Program-made: the position numbers and the translations under genes | Notes under the pieces: generated by a model | Told to the model about the DNA's origin: nothing | What the model saw: only the letters and a program-made list of their open reading frames with translations | The model's database searches: none | DNA from: Bryum argenteum | Taxonomy: Eukaryota > Streptophyta > Bryopsida > Bryales > Bryaceae | DNA length: 64,000 nt | Assembly (NCBI GenBank): GCA_037043015.1 | Contig: CM073330.1 | Coordinates: forward strand, 4,179,263 to 4,243,262 | Reading direction: 5' to 3' | In this document: positions 11,730 through 21,096 of the stretch, in pieces | Layout: each line of letters starts with the position of its first letter | Position numbering within the stretch: the stretch's first letter is position 1

Positions 11730-13030
11730 GACTTCGCGAGAGCTCCCGCTCTTCTTCTTGGATCCTCTTTATGCAATATTCAAATTTTGAATTAACGGAT
11801 TCAAGCATCTCCCCCATTCCCCCCTTCAATCCCCCTCATCCCCCCTCATTCCCTCTCATTCCCACTCACTTCTTCCTATATCTCATTCACAATTGAAAAT
11901 GATTCTCATGGTCATGGGCATTTTGCCAAGAGCGGTGACCATGATACATGAAAAATGATTTTATTCTCATTGGATACTCTTGTGGTGTAATATGGATTTA
12001 GATCGATACAAGTTTAATCACAATTTACAAAATTATAATTTTCAACATTCTCAAAATTCTCAACATAAAATACTCATCAAATATTGGTTCCAAAAGTACG
12101 CTCAGTAATGGGTTGATAAGAATGTCCGCAAATCATTAGTCTTCTTCACTTCAAATATTTACCTTCATATAGTGGTCACTCATTTTTTCTCCAAACATAT
12201 AATATGTCATGATATATCACCTTTTAATTTGGTAAGCTACTATTTCTCTCAGTGCTTTCTAGGGTATATGCACTAATCCCATTCACTTAATTGTATTTCG
12301 AGGCCTTATTATTTGACTTGCCAAAATTTTCAAATTCCTCCCCCCACTCAATTTAAAAAATTTCATAATGTTATGAGCCCATAAACTCATTGCAAGGATA
12401 ATCTATCAGTCGGATATTATATACGGAGATCTTATAATATATTAAAGGCTCCACTGATATAAAAAGAAACTAGAAATTGTTATTGAATGTGATGTTAAAA
12501 TAAGAGGTGCAGTTTTTTACAGAAATGGTATCTTATTTAGATGCTACGAATTGACTACCTAGGATTACATGCTCAGATTGTAGGTATTGAATCCTTAGAT
12601 TCATTAAAGTGTTTTCATGCATTGAAGAGGCTGATGCTCTATAAATGATTTCACATTTTATCAATTATTATAACTGATTAGGCACGATATGACTTCTTAA
12701 AATATACACCATACAAAATAATATATACCATTCATGCCTACAAAGAGGACAAAAAACTCTCACCCCATCCTTCCTCCCATACATTATTATCCATTTACAC
12801 ATCTCTTGTCCATTTCTTAGGAATTGAATGATCATAAAATGGGAATTATGGGACCCACGATCCGAAATTCATACCCTATGCATACATTCCTAATTTTTAA
12901 AATTAATACATTATAAACTAAAGCGCTCTTTTATTCCTCCCCCATCCAATATTCATCCTCATCTCATGATTTTCATCCTCGTAGGAGCTGCTATGAAACC
13001 TGATGCCCTCGCATTCAACATAAATAGGTG
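11730..13030. other. AT-rich intergenic DNA
   Basis: No gene or organised repeat is recognised. The region separates the back-to-back promoters of WCH genes 2 (minus) and 3 (plus). Confidence 0.4.
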
Positions 13031-13035
13031 AAATA

Positions 13036-13366
13036 GGGCGACCGCCGATCCAGCTGATGGGCAATCATCGGTCGCTAGGGCGATCGGCGGTCCAGCTTTG
13101 GGCGATCGTCGGTCGCTAGGGCGACCGCCGATCCAGCTGATGGGCGATCGTCGGTCGCTAGGGCGACCGCCGATCCAGCTGATGGGCGATCAACGGTCGC
13201 TAGGGCGACCGCCGGTCCAGCTTTGGGCGAACGTCGGTCGCTAGGGCGACCGCCGGTCCAGTTCATGGGCGATCGTCGGTCGCTGGGGCGATCGGCGGTC
13301 CAGATAGGGCGATAGCCGGACCAGCGGGCGACCGGCGGTGCACATTTCGTAGACCGCCGGTCGCCT
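13036..13366. promoter_or_regulatory. Palindrome array A6 upstream of WCH gene 3
   Basis: This is the most regular array. A ~42-bp unit pairs one GGCGACCGCCGATCCAGC-type site with one GGGCGATCGTCGGTCGCTA-type site and recurs about seven times. It ends about 145 bp before an ATG at 13511. I see no convincing TATA box between the array and the gene. Confidence 0.75.
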
Positions 13367-13560
13367 TAGCACTCTGCTTAAGAACGCGACGGGCAGTCCA
13401 TTTTCACACTTTGCGAGTTCCTCCTTTTCGCGCATTGACTAGTATCGACTTCAGAGTTGCTGCTTGCTTGCTCGTAGAGGGACTTTGCGTTTTTCTACGA
13501 ATTTTTCTTATGGAGGCACTACCCGTTGTAGCGGGCACATCCATGGTGCGCCATGACTGA

Positions 13561-14835
13561 GGTCGGATTGCGAAGAAGCGCAGGGACATCTTGAAGAATC
13601 CAAAGATAGTAGCGTTTAGAGGATGGGAGGAAGAGACGGGGCCGTGGTCTTTTGCCATATGTGAGAAATATGTGGAGTGGTGCCACATCAACAAGCTCTT
13701 TCCTCTACATTGGCACAATATTCATCGGCACAAGAATGAAGCTAACCTCCGAGAGTGCCATCATTATGAATTCAAAGCGAGATGCATCTATGCTTGGCAT
13801 ATGATATACGGTAACAACCATATTTTTCAATATGAGGTTCCCTACTTTTTGGCACAAATGGCATATGCGGAAATGATTCTCGGGAAGGAGGTGCATTGGT
13901 GGACGCATCCACGTTTGCATATACAAGAGAAGACCGAACCAATAGAGGTTGGAGAGACATCAAAGACTATTGAAGGAGATGGAATTGGAACGGTACCTAT
14001 GAGTCCTAAGGCCGACGCGGAATTTTACACAGCAGGGTCTTCTTCTGAATCCTCGGAGGATGAACACACACACGAATACGAGCTCGATGAACCAACTAGT
14101 CCTCCACTGCATTGGATTGAAGCAATATCCTTTGAGGTAAATCCATTCCGAAAAGTGGGTGGAAGATTATCCGAAGCCATGGATACTTTGATCCTTTTGC
14201 ACAATTTAGGTAGAGTCACATGCATCGAATTGGATTTAGTACTGCAGAATAGAAAGGAATTGGAAGCCCTCAAAGAAAGAGCCCTTTCTACACCATACGA
14301 TGTACAAGAAGAATGTCGGGAGGTTTTCGAAAAAGCTCTAGACTGCATAGCTGACATGGAGACCATGCTTATGCTACGAAAAGAGGCTAAGGAGAAGTTT
14401 TTCGAGAAGAAAAATTCAAACAGCCTTTCCATAGAAGACTACGTAGAGTTCTGGACAGCTAAACATAATTACCTGGAAGGGGTCCTAGCTGAGAGGAGGG
14501 ATAAGTTGACGGATATTGAAGAATCTATTGCTCTAGAGGTAGATAAAGAGATGCTACGCATTCGGGATTTGGCATTAGCGGGTAAGTATGGCAAGACTCC
14601 AGAGGAAGTTGACAAATTAAAGAGGCTGGTGAAATGGAGTGAAGACCAGAATGTAAAACTCGCAAAGCAACTACGTGTAGCTGAGGAGAATGCTCGATTT
14701 GAGGACGCATGGGCAGAGTGGGCTCATCGTAAAAGTAACGCAAAAGATGACATCAACATAAACGCAATCGACGTTGATTTGGAACCGCAACAATCACTTT
14801 TTTCAAAGGGCAAGGAAAAAGTTGAAGATTCTTAA
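13561..14835 (+). CDS. WCH-family protein, copy 3
   Basis: The frame is open from 13561 to the stop at 14833-14835, about 424 codons. An in-frame ATG at 13511 would be the natural start, but a TGA at 13558-13560 separates it from the conserved part. Initiation may therefore be elsewhere, the N-terminus may be spliced, or the copy may be newly disabled. The domain has AFRGW, YVEWCHI, ANLRECHHYEF, ARCIYAW, NEV-equivalent YEVPYFLAQMAYAEM, then an acidic Ser-rich linker. The C-terminal ~200 residues are charged and heptad-like, probably a coiled coil. No function is recognised. It is the only family copy on the plus strand. Confidence 0.7.
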   Translation, partial: GRIAKKRRDILKNPKIVAFRGWEEETGPWSFAICEKYVEWCHINKLFPLHWHNIHRHKNEANLRECHHYEFKARCIYAWHMIYGNNHIFQYEVPYFLAQMAYAEMILGKEVHWWTHPRLHIQEKTEPIEVGETSKTIEGDGIGTVPMSPKADAEFYTAGSSSESSEDEHTHEYELDEPTSPPLHWIEAISFEVNPFRKVGGRLSEAMDTLILLHNLGRVTCIELDLVLQNRKELEALKERALSTPYDVQEECREVFEKALDCIADMETMLMLRKEAKEKFFEKKNSNSLSIEDYVEFWTAKHNYLEGVLAERRDKLTDIEESIALEVDKEMLRIRDLALAGKYGKTPEEVDKLKRLVKWSEDQNVKLAKQLRVAEENARFEDAWAEWAHRKSNAKDDININAIDVDLEPQQSLFSKGKEKVEDS

Positions 14836-15590
14836 CGTAGAGGCGATGGACTTACAACCCCAACATTCACCGAATGATATTTGATATACGTTATTTAGGT
14901 GTAGGGAAAGTGTACGTAATTTCTTCTATGTACTTTTTTCGCATACTCTTTATATATGGAAGTTTGTTTTTACCTTTCATCATGCGTAAGTACGTGTTTG
15001 TGCATTGGTACAAGGGGTTGGGCGGGTTATATGGACTATGAAGATGTAAGATACAATAAAAGCTGACAAAGTACAATCGATAGACCACAAGCAAAGGAGC
15101 GAACCAAATACATACCATTGATTTAATCGATGCAGAAAGTAGTACAATAGGAAATGAGATACATTGTTGCGCAAAAAGCTACCACTCGATAATACTATAA
15201 TGGAATATAGTCCTATATAGCTAAAACCATACGCTATGGTGGAGTGTATGGATTCACAATATCGTAATTATCATTCACTAGGCTGAGGGTTGGAGCATTC
15301 TCCAACAAGAAGTTTGCGCTTTGCACGAGTTCGATTGAATGGACCATCTGCATTTAAGATCAGATCTAAGACTCTAGAGTCTTTCAAGTCCCGCAAAGTC
15401 CTTCTTGTGAGGGGACTATGTACATCCAAAGAAATAGTCTAGAGCTTGAGACTGTATCGTGGCCCCCAAGTAGACTCAAAGATATTGACACTCTTCCAAA
15501 TCTTCCATGGAGGCACGACCTTCACCGTCGGTTACTCTCTTCCCATATTGATTCTATCGATGTCCCATTGGATGGGGCCCCCACTTGAAT
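14836..15590. other. Spacer between WCH genes 3 and 4
   Basis: The 3' flank of WCH gene 3 shows no gene of its own. The right part may include the decayed extreme 3' end of the minus-strand WCH-4 relic. Confidence 0.35.
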
Positions 15591-15593
15591 GTA

Positions 15594-17602
15594 TTAGAGC
15601 TCATCATCAAAATAGCCTCCAAGGCATTGGAAGAAGAACATCCGATTACCCTCATGTTGTGGACCGTGTCCGCAAGTATTGGAGCAACTCTTAGAATCTC
15701 GTTTGGGTCGGGTCTCCCAATTCAATTGGGAGCTAGGAGTACTCTTCTCGAGATCATGTTCACCTCTACGCCAACTCCAAATAAGGTCTTTACCCTGAGA
15801 ATCGAACCTCGTCGTAGTCTCGGCATTGTGTTCCCAAGAAGGCGGCATATAAGTTCTTAGATTGAACATCTCGTAGAACCGCTCGTGAAAAGGCGCTTTG
15901 CATATAGCACAACGACTTTGAGTCAAACAATGAACTAAAAGACACTCATGGATGATACATATGGACACAAGAGCCTAAAGCCCATCCACCCTCGGTCCAA
16001 ATGGATTTAGGCATATGGGACACGTAGAGTGATCCAATACAAATCATGGAGGGTTGGGCCACAATAATGTCTTGGATTCTACATTAACATGTGCCGACAT
16101 GTGGTGTTTGAAATTCCACCCGGCCTTGCTCCAATCTACAACCTCTGTAGAAGTGTCATCTTGCATCTTGATGTCCATCATAGGAAGATTATCAAACAAT
16201 GTATCCACACTCGGCCACGAGGTCATACCAAACGTTCGCCGACCAGCTCCACTAGTAAAATTCTTATCGATCTTCTCGAGCTCCGCTGCAACTTGTCTCC
16301 CTCTATCCACCGAAAGTATACATGCCACCTTCCAATGGTAGTAAGTGGCAGACAATTGCTCCAAACGGGCTTGCAGTTGTAGCTTTTCCTTTAATAAGGA
16401 GTTGTATCCATCAGACGGCATGAAAGGGGGATTACGGATAGGGGAACAAATAAAAAGATAAAGAATCTTGAGAATCACATCGTACATCTTCTTCTCGTTC
16501 GAGGCCCGACATATTAACAACACATGGCTGAGCTTTCACAGGACGATGCAATGTAGGGCGTTGCGGGGACATTTCTCCAAATGCCAAGTCTTCTGTAAGG
16601 TTGAAGACAACTCTATCAACATCCGCCATGTCAGATTTCTCTACGTCTCCACGAATGTTACGTGCGTGAGATAGTTCTTGCATCTTCTCGCGCATGCGTG
16701 CATATTCCACGGAAAGTCGCTCCCCTTCTTTCACCTTCTCCTCATACATTGCTCGTGTTTTTTTCGAGATCCGCTTCCAATCTTGCTATGACGTCGTCTT
16801 TACTCTTGAAAGAGCTTTGAGATCGAAGATGAGTCAAGTTCTTCCAATGGTAAGATGCAAGTACCATGGGGCTCTACTACGGGTGGATGATTACTTGCTA
16901 TTGGAGGGCGAGAGCCACCTATTTCAGGAACGCGGCCAGGTAAATTACGACGATGATCCGCATCAATCACAACGCTAGCGGGAGGAAGAGGTTGTCGAAC
17001 TTGACGCACCGCCTTACGAGGCCGCGAACCATCCGAGTCATCGTCCTCTTCCGATGTAGCACTATGATAGGGTCTCTTCCATAGCCTTGCTAATAGACCT
17101 CATCACCGCCATATGCCACCATTAGGAGCGTCGGAAATCTTAGAATGCCTATCGGAATGTCACTCGTTGAAGGTCGTGTTACATGCTTCCCCTCTTTGAT
17201 AGTTGTCCAATCCACTCGTTTACCAAGAGCAACCTCGGCGTATACTCCACGAGCAAGAAACAATGGAACCTCGTTGCGCTCCACACATGGCATGCCATAC
17301 AGGACTTGGTAAACCTCAATGCATCGTTGCTTGAAGTTTGGGCATTCGCAAAACTTAAGATTTGCCTTGTTCGTGCGCCGGTGAAAATAGTGACGAGAGA
17401 GAGGGAATTTCTTGTCAATGTGACACCATTCAATGAACGATTCGCAAGTGGCCATCGTCCACATATCTGGTTCATCTTCCCAACCTCTGAAGGCAAGCTT
17501 ATTTGGATTTAGAAGCACGTGTAATCTTTTCCGTTGTGGAGCGCCCTTCCTCTTCCTCTTCTTGTCGTTCTCTTCCTTCCGAAGTTGGCCGAGAGTAGCC
17601 AT
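15594..17602 (-). pseudogene. WCH-family protein, copy 4, decayed C-terminal half
   Basis: The ATG at 17602 starts a frame of 170 residues (to 17090) with a basic N-terminus, AFRGW, FIEWCHI, YFHRR, ANLKFCECPNF, QRCIEVY, NEVPLFLARGVYAEV and VDW. The frame then stops, and family-like sequence continues in other frames: an acidic Ser/Asp/Pro-rich linker (about 17060-16800), then charged coiled-coil-like segments (about 16790-16430 and 16430-16044). A less certain tail reaches 15594. Several frameshifts separate these parts. The N-terminal domain could still be made alone. The gene faces the kinase gene across array A7. Confidence 0.65.
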
Positions 17603-17730
17603 GGATGAAATAGCCAAAAATGGCAAATAGTTATTACCTACCCCGCACGAGCATGCAGCCAATTCAATGGATGTAAGACAACGCGCTAGGCCAGTAAACC
17701 CAAATAACAAGTTTAGGTACTATGGGGGAA

Positions 17731-18105
17731 TATATACGCGGGGGCGACCAGAAATCCAAGGCGACCGGCGGTCCAGATAGAGGTATCGCGTTGCGTGGCG
17801 ACCGCCGGTCCAGTGAGAGCGCGACCGCCGGTGCAGCTAATCGCGACAGCGGGACGTAGGGCGACCGCCGGTCCAGCTGTTCGCGACAGCGGGACGTAGG
17901 GCGACCGCCCGGTCCAAATTGTTCGCGACAATGATTTGGCGACGGTCCAGGCGATCGATGCGCGGGACGCAGGGCGACCGCCGGTCCAGCTATCGCGACT
18001 GCGGGACGGAGGGCGACCGCCGGTCCAGCTGCCGCGACAGCGGGACCTGGGGCGACCGCCGGTAGGCGACTGTAGGGCGACCGCCGGTCTCCAAGGATAT
18101 ATAAA
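17731..18105. promoter_or_regulatory. Bidirectional promoter: array A7 with a TATA box on each side
   Basis: Palindromes fill 17743-18088. On the left edge a minus-strand TATA box (GTATATATTCC, 17731-17737) faces WCH gene 4. On the right edge a plus-strand TATA box (TATATAAA, 18098-18105) faces the kinase gene. The symmetrical layout is strong evidence that the array is promoter DNA serving both genes. Confidence 0.75.
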
Positions 18106-18283
18106 CCCCAACGCGCGGGTTTGTTGTTACTTTTCCCCAAACCACTACCGAATTCTCTTCCGCCCTGTGTCCTTGCTCGTCTTTATGATGCGCACTGCCG
18201 GGTCGTCTGAGGAGTTTTTGGGGTTTGGTGCACATTGATAGCAGGGGGGAGATTTTTTGCCGGTTTTTTCAAGATTTTCGACG

Positions 18284-19834
18284 ATGACTAGATCCAAAAA
18301 GCACGGGAAGGGACAAAAAGCATGGGATCTGGATGCCCCCGAAACATTTGCACCAGACGTTGGAGGGGAACAACCTAGTGGAAGTGGAGGCCATAAGAGG
18401 AAGAGGAGACACCCGAAAGAAGACAGACCCGGATTCCCAACAACAGATTATACTAAGTTTGCGGAAAAAGCATGCATGGATTGGTATGAGGAAACGGAGG
18501 TTCAATTCCTAGAGCACAACTACCTCAGGAATGTTAGCACGGGCAAAGACAGACTGAAGAAGAAATTGACGGCAGTAATTTTGAAGGCCATGGAGGAAAC
18601 GGAGAAATACCAAGATGTGGATTATCATTCGCAGTACGAGTTGTGGATGGATAATACAGTTGAACAATGCATCTTCAATGTCAAGGAGTTGTGGAAGCAG
18701 CGATTTGGAACGAGGCATCTAACACAAGAAGAGGACCAGTTCAAACGCAAGATGGATTGGTGGATACACACAATCGGAAAGCTTAGCAAGAATAAAACCC
18801 GAGGGAAGTCATGGGAAAAAACCGCTTTGCTCGCCACATTTGAACGAGACACAGGGTCGGGGGTGGTGTGGATTCCTCAAGACGCTACGATAGAAGCTCT
18901 ATCAGGCCGCAATATGGAGGGAGGCCATGGACTAGTGCGGAAGGTGAAGATAGTTGGAGTAGACTACGTTCCAGACCATGTCGAGTTTGCAGCAAAGCTT
19001 TCCAAGAATATGAATCTTCAGAAGAGGAGGATAGAGACTGCTGCAGAAGCTCTTGTATGTCCTTTGAATCATCCAGGAATTATCAAGTTTTGGGCGTTGC
19101 ATACAAGGACATTCGAAGCTTACTCGTATTGGTGGAATGGGGGATCACTACACGAGATGTTGAAGTTGGATGAGAAGGTCGGCGACAAACATCTTCACTG
19201 GTCGAAAGTGAAGGAAGTTCCGAGTCTCACTAAAGAGGAGGCTTTCAGAATTACACTTTTCCGTCAGCACAGGATGAAGTTAGCTTGGGGTTTAGTGTAC
19301 ATCATGAATCTCTTGCATAAGACGGGAGTTCTTCACAACGACCTATCGCCCTCGAACATACTATTGCACTTCCCAAGTATCGGAGGAACCAAGATTTGTA
19401 TTGGAGTGTGTGACTGGGGGATGGCATCTCGTATAGTAGAACAACAGCCTTCACGTTACGGATACCAGAAGACGGAAAAAATGAAAGAAGATATGACACG
19501 TCGATGGTGGGTGGCGCCCGAGTTGTTCTATACTTATGGACCTGAAGGTTCAGATACAAATTTGAACGTCCAGGAACTTCGACATCCAACCACGGTAGCA
19601 TCAGATTCGTATGCGGTTGGCAAGCTCATCCAGCTGATTGGTGTGTATAACGAATTCGACGAAGAATTATTACCGAATTCGACGGTGCGAGATTCATTCC
19701 TAACGAAGGTGTTCTCAATGACCAGACATGAGTTAAATGAGAGAATGACCTGTTCGGAGGTGGTGAACCGCTTGATGGCAAAACCATATCATATGCTTCC
19801 ACCGGAGCTTGTATTTAGAGAGGACAGTTATTAG
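18284..19834 (+). CDS. Divergent protein kinase carried by element A
   Basis: The 516-residue frame starts at the first ATG after the TATA box and has no intron. The first ~190 residues are basic and of no recognised family. The kinase domain follows: a glycine-containing loop near 215-222, the ATP-binding Lys in EFAAKLSK (~238), a conserved Glu in the next helix, the catalytic Asp in HNDLSPSNILL (~353, HND in place of HRD), the metal Asp in DWG (~377, in place of DFG), and APE (~410). All the key residues are present, so activity is plausible. No transmembrane segment is seen. It looks intact although the transposase of the same element is decayed. Substrate unknown. Confidence 0.8.
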   Translation: MTRSKKHGKGQKAWDLDAPETFAPDVGGEQPSGSGGHKRKRRHPKEDRPGFPTTDYTKFAEKACMDWYEETEVQFLEHNYLRNVSTGKDRLKKKLTAVILKAMEETEKYQDVDYHSQYELWMDNTVEQCIFNVKELWKQRFGTRHLTQEEDQFKRKMDWWIHTIGKLSKNKTRGKSWEKTALLATFERDTGSGVVWIPQDATIEALSGRNMEGGHGLVRKVKIVGVDYVPDHVEFAAKLSKNMNLQKRRIETAAEALVCPLNHPGIIKFWALHTRTFEAYSYWWNGGSLHEMLKLDEKVGDKHLHWSKVKEVPSLTKEEAFRITLFRQHRMKLAWGLVYIMNLLHKTGVLHNDLSPSNILLHFPSIGGTKICIGVCDWGMASRIVEQQPSRYGYQKTEKMKEDMTRRWWVAPELFYTYGPEGSDTNLNVQELRHPTTVASDSYAVGKLIQLIGVYNEFDEELLPNSTVRDSFLTKVFSMTRHELNERMTCSEVVNRLMAKPYHMLPPELVFREDSY

Positions 19835-20246
19835 TTTATAATATCAGTATATATTCTTGCAATTCATAGACTCCTTTGGATGACCATCTCACGTCATTGA
19901 GTGCTCATTTAGCCATGTAATTCACATTTCATACTTGCAATATATACAATCTACTTTTTGACATATTGTTCCAATTCTAATAGATTTTTGCAACTCTTAA
20001 AATTATGCTCCCTTTTTACACTAGTCACGTATGTATGTCACCACATTTTGTGTTACATGAGTTTCAAACCTCATGGTAGATGTTAGCCTTTCCTTCAGGG
20101 GTTTGTGGGTTGTTGTAATTTGTTTCATCTTGAATTCTTAATGCTTCATCTACGTTTAAAAACGTGAAAGGAAGAATTTTGGATAATGTGCGATAAAAAA
20201 ATTGACTTATTATACTTGGGGGAAGCCTCCAATGCAAGGCCAGCCT
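19835..20246. other. 3' flank of the kinase gene
   Basis: AT-rich DNA with no recognised feature; it probably contains the kinase 3' untranslated region. Confidence 0.4.
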
Positions 20247-20533
20247 AGGCGACCACCGGTCCAGGGGCCAGAATAGGCGACCGCCGGTCCAGCTAAACCG
20301 CCGGTCCAGCGAGACCGCCGGTCGCCATGGGCGATCATCGGTCGCTCATGGGCGATCGTCGGTCGCTCATGGGCGATCGTCGGTCGACCATGGGCGATCG
20401 TCGGTCGACCATGGGCGATCGTCGGTCGCTAAGGCGACCGCCGGTCCAGCCAAGGCGACCGCCGGTCCAGCCAAGTCGACCGCCGGTCCGGCCAAGGCGA
20501 CCGCCGGTCTAGATGACACGACCGCCGGTCCAG
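20247..20533. repeat. Palindrome array A8 (right subterminal)
   Basis: GGGCGATCGTCGGTCG units repeat five times, then GGCGACCGCCGGTCCAGCC units about five times. The array ends about 200 bp inside the right end of element A, mirroring A1 at the left end. No gene start adjoins it. Confidence 0.8.
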
Positions 20534-20644
20534 TCCTACGTGGCGCGGTCGCGAACCGTATTGCTGAGCTGTACATGCCACGTGGCAGCCACGTAGGATG
20601 CAACGTGGACAGGGTAAATCCAGGGTAAAAAAAAGATTCTGTAG

Positions 20645-20729
20645 ATTCTATTAGACATTCTGAGGCTCAATGTCTGTCTGACATGTCGTGTCTGTCTGAC
20701 GTCCGTCAGTGTCTAGCAAGACAACCCTG
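20645..20729 (-). repeat. Right terminal inverted repeat of element A
   Basis: Inverted match to the left end, 19 of 21 outer bases, followed by TGTCTGTCTGACATGTC-type motifs also seen at the left end. Confidence 0.85.
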
Positions 20730-20737
20730 CTCGTAGC

Positions 20738-21096
20738 TCTATTGTTGCAGAAAGACGTATATAAACCTTATTAACATTCCAACAACTTTTAAGAGCTCAT
20801 AATTAACATTCCAAAACTTAACCTAGTACTTGTTAGCCACTGTTATGAGAGAATAGGCAATTCCTTAGAAGTCATTGCTTGTGAAACGGTTTTACTGGAT
20901 TTGTTGTGGCGAAGAGAGCTTACGTCACGTACACGGGTCGCAGTTGGACTCTAAAGGGCGAATACGAAGCTTATCGATTCAACTTGAATTGTGTGTGTAT
21001 GAAATTTCGAAACAATATGTAATAAAATCCAATCAAGTCCAATCAAATCAAATCAAATAAAATGAAAACAGTAGAAGTCCGAAATGTCGTTCAAAC
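20738..21096. other. Element C DNA beyond the element A insertion
   Basis: AT-rich DNA between the target duplication of A and the 3' end of the methyltransferase gene. No feature is recognised. Confidence 0.4.

Larger units (their letters stand above)
976..20729. mobile_element. Element A: giant hAT-type transposon with cargo genes
   Basis: The left end at 976 reads CAGGGTTGTCTTATTAGACAC and the reverse complement of the right end at 20729 reads CAGGGTTGTCTTGCTAGACAC, so 19 of 21 positions agree. The flanks are CTCGTAAC (968-975) and CTCGTAGC (20730-20737), an 8-bp target duplication with one mismatch. A CAGGG start and an 8-bp duplication are hallmarks of hAT elements, and a BED/DUF659 hAT transposase relic lies inside. 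Other contents are four WCH-family genes, a kinase gene and eight arrays of one palindrome, two of them subterminal. Typical hAT elements are a few kb, so 19.75 kb is very large. The transposase is broken, so this copy would need another source. It lies inside element C, between C's terminus and its methyltransferase gene. Confidence 0.85.

Noticed and set aside
13036..13366. CRISPR-like array
   Set aside because: Repeat and spacer are not separable; the units are contiguous palindromes with short variable joints, there are no cas genes, and the DNA is eukaryotic.
976..20729. Interpretation of element A as an LTR retrotransposon
   Set aside because: The ends are inverted, not direct, repeats, and there is no reverse transcriptase, integrase or gag-like frame.
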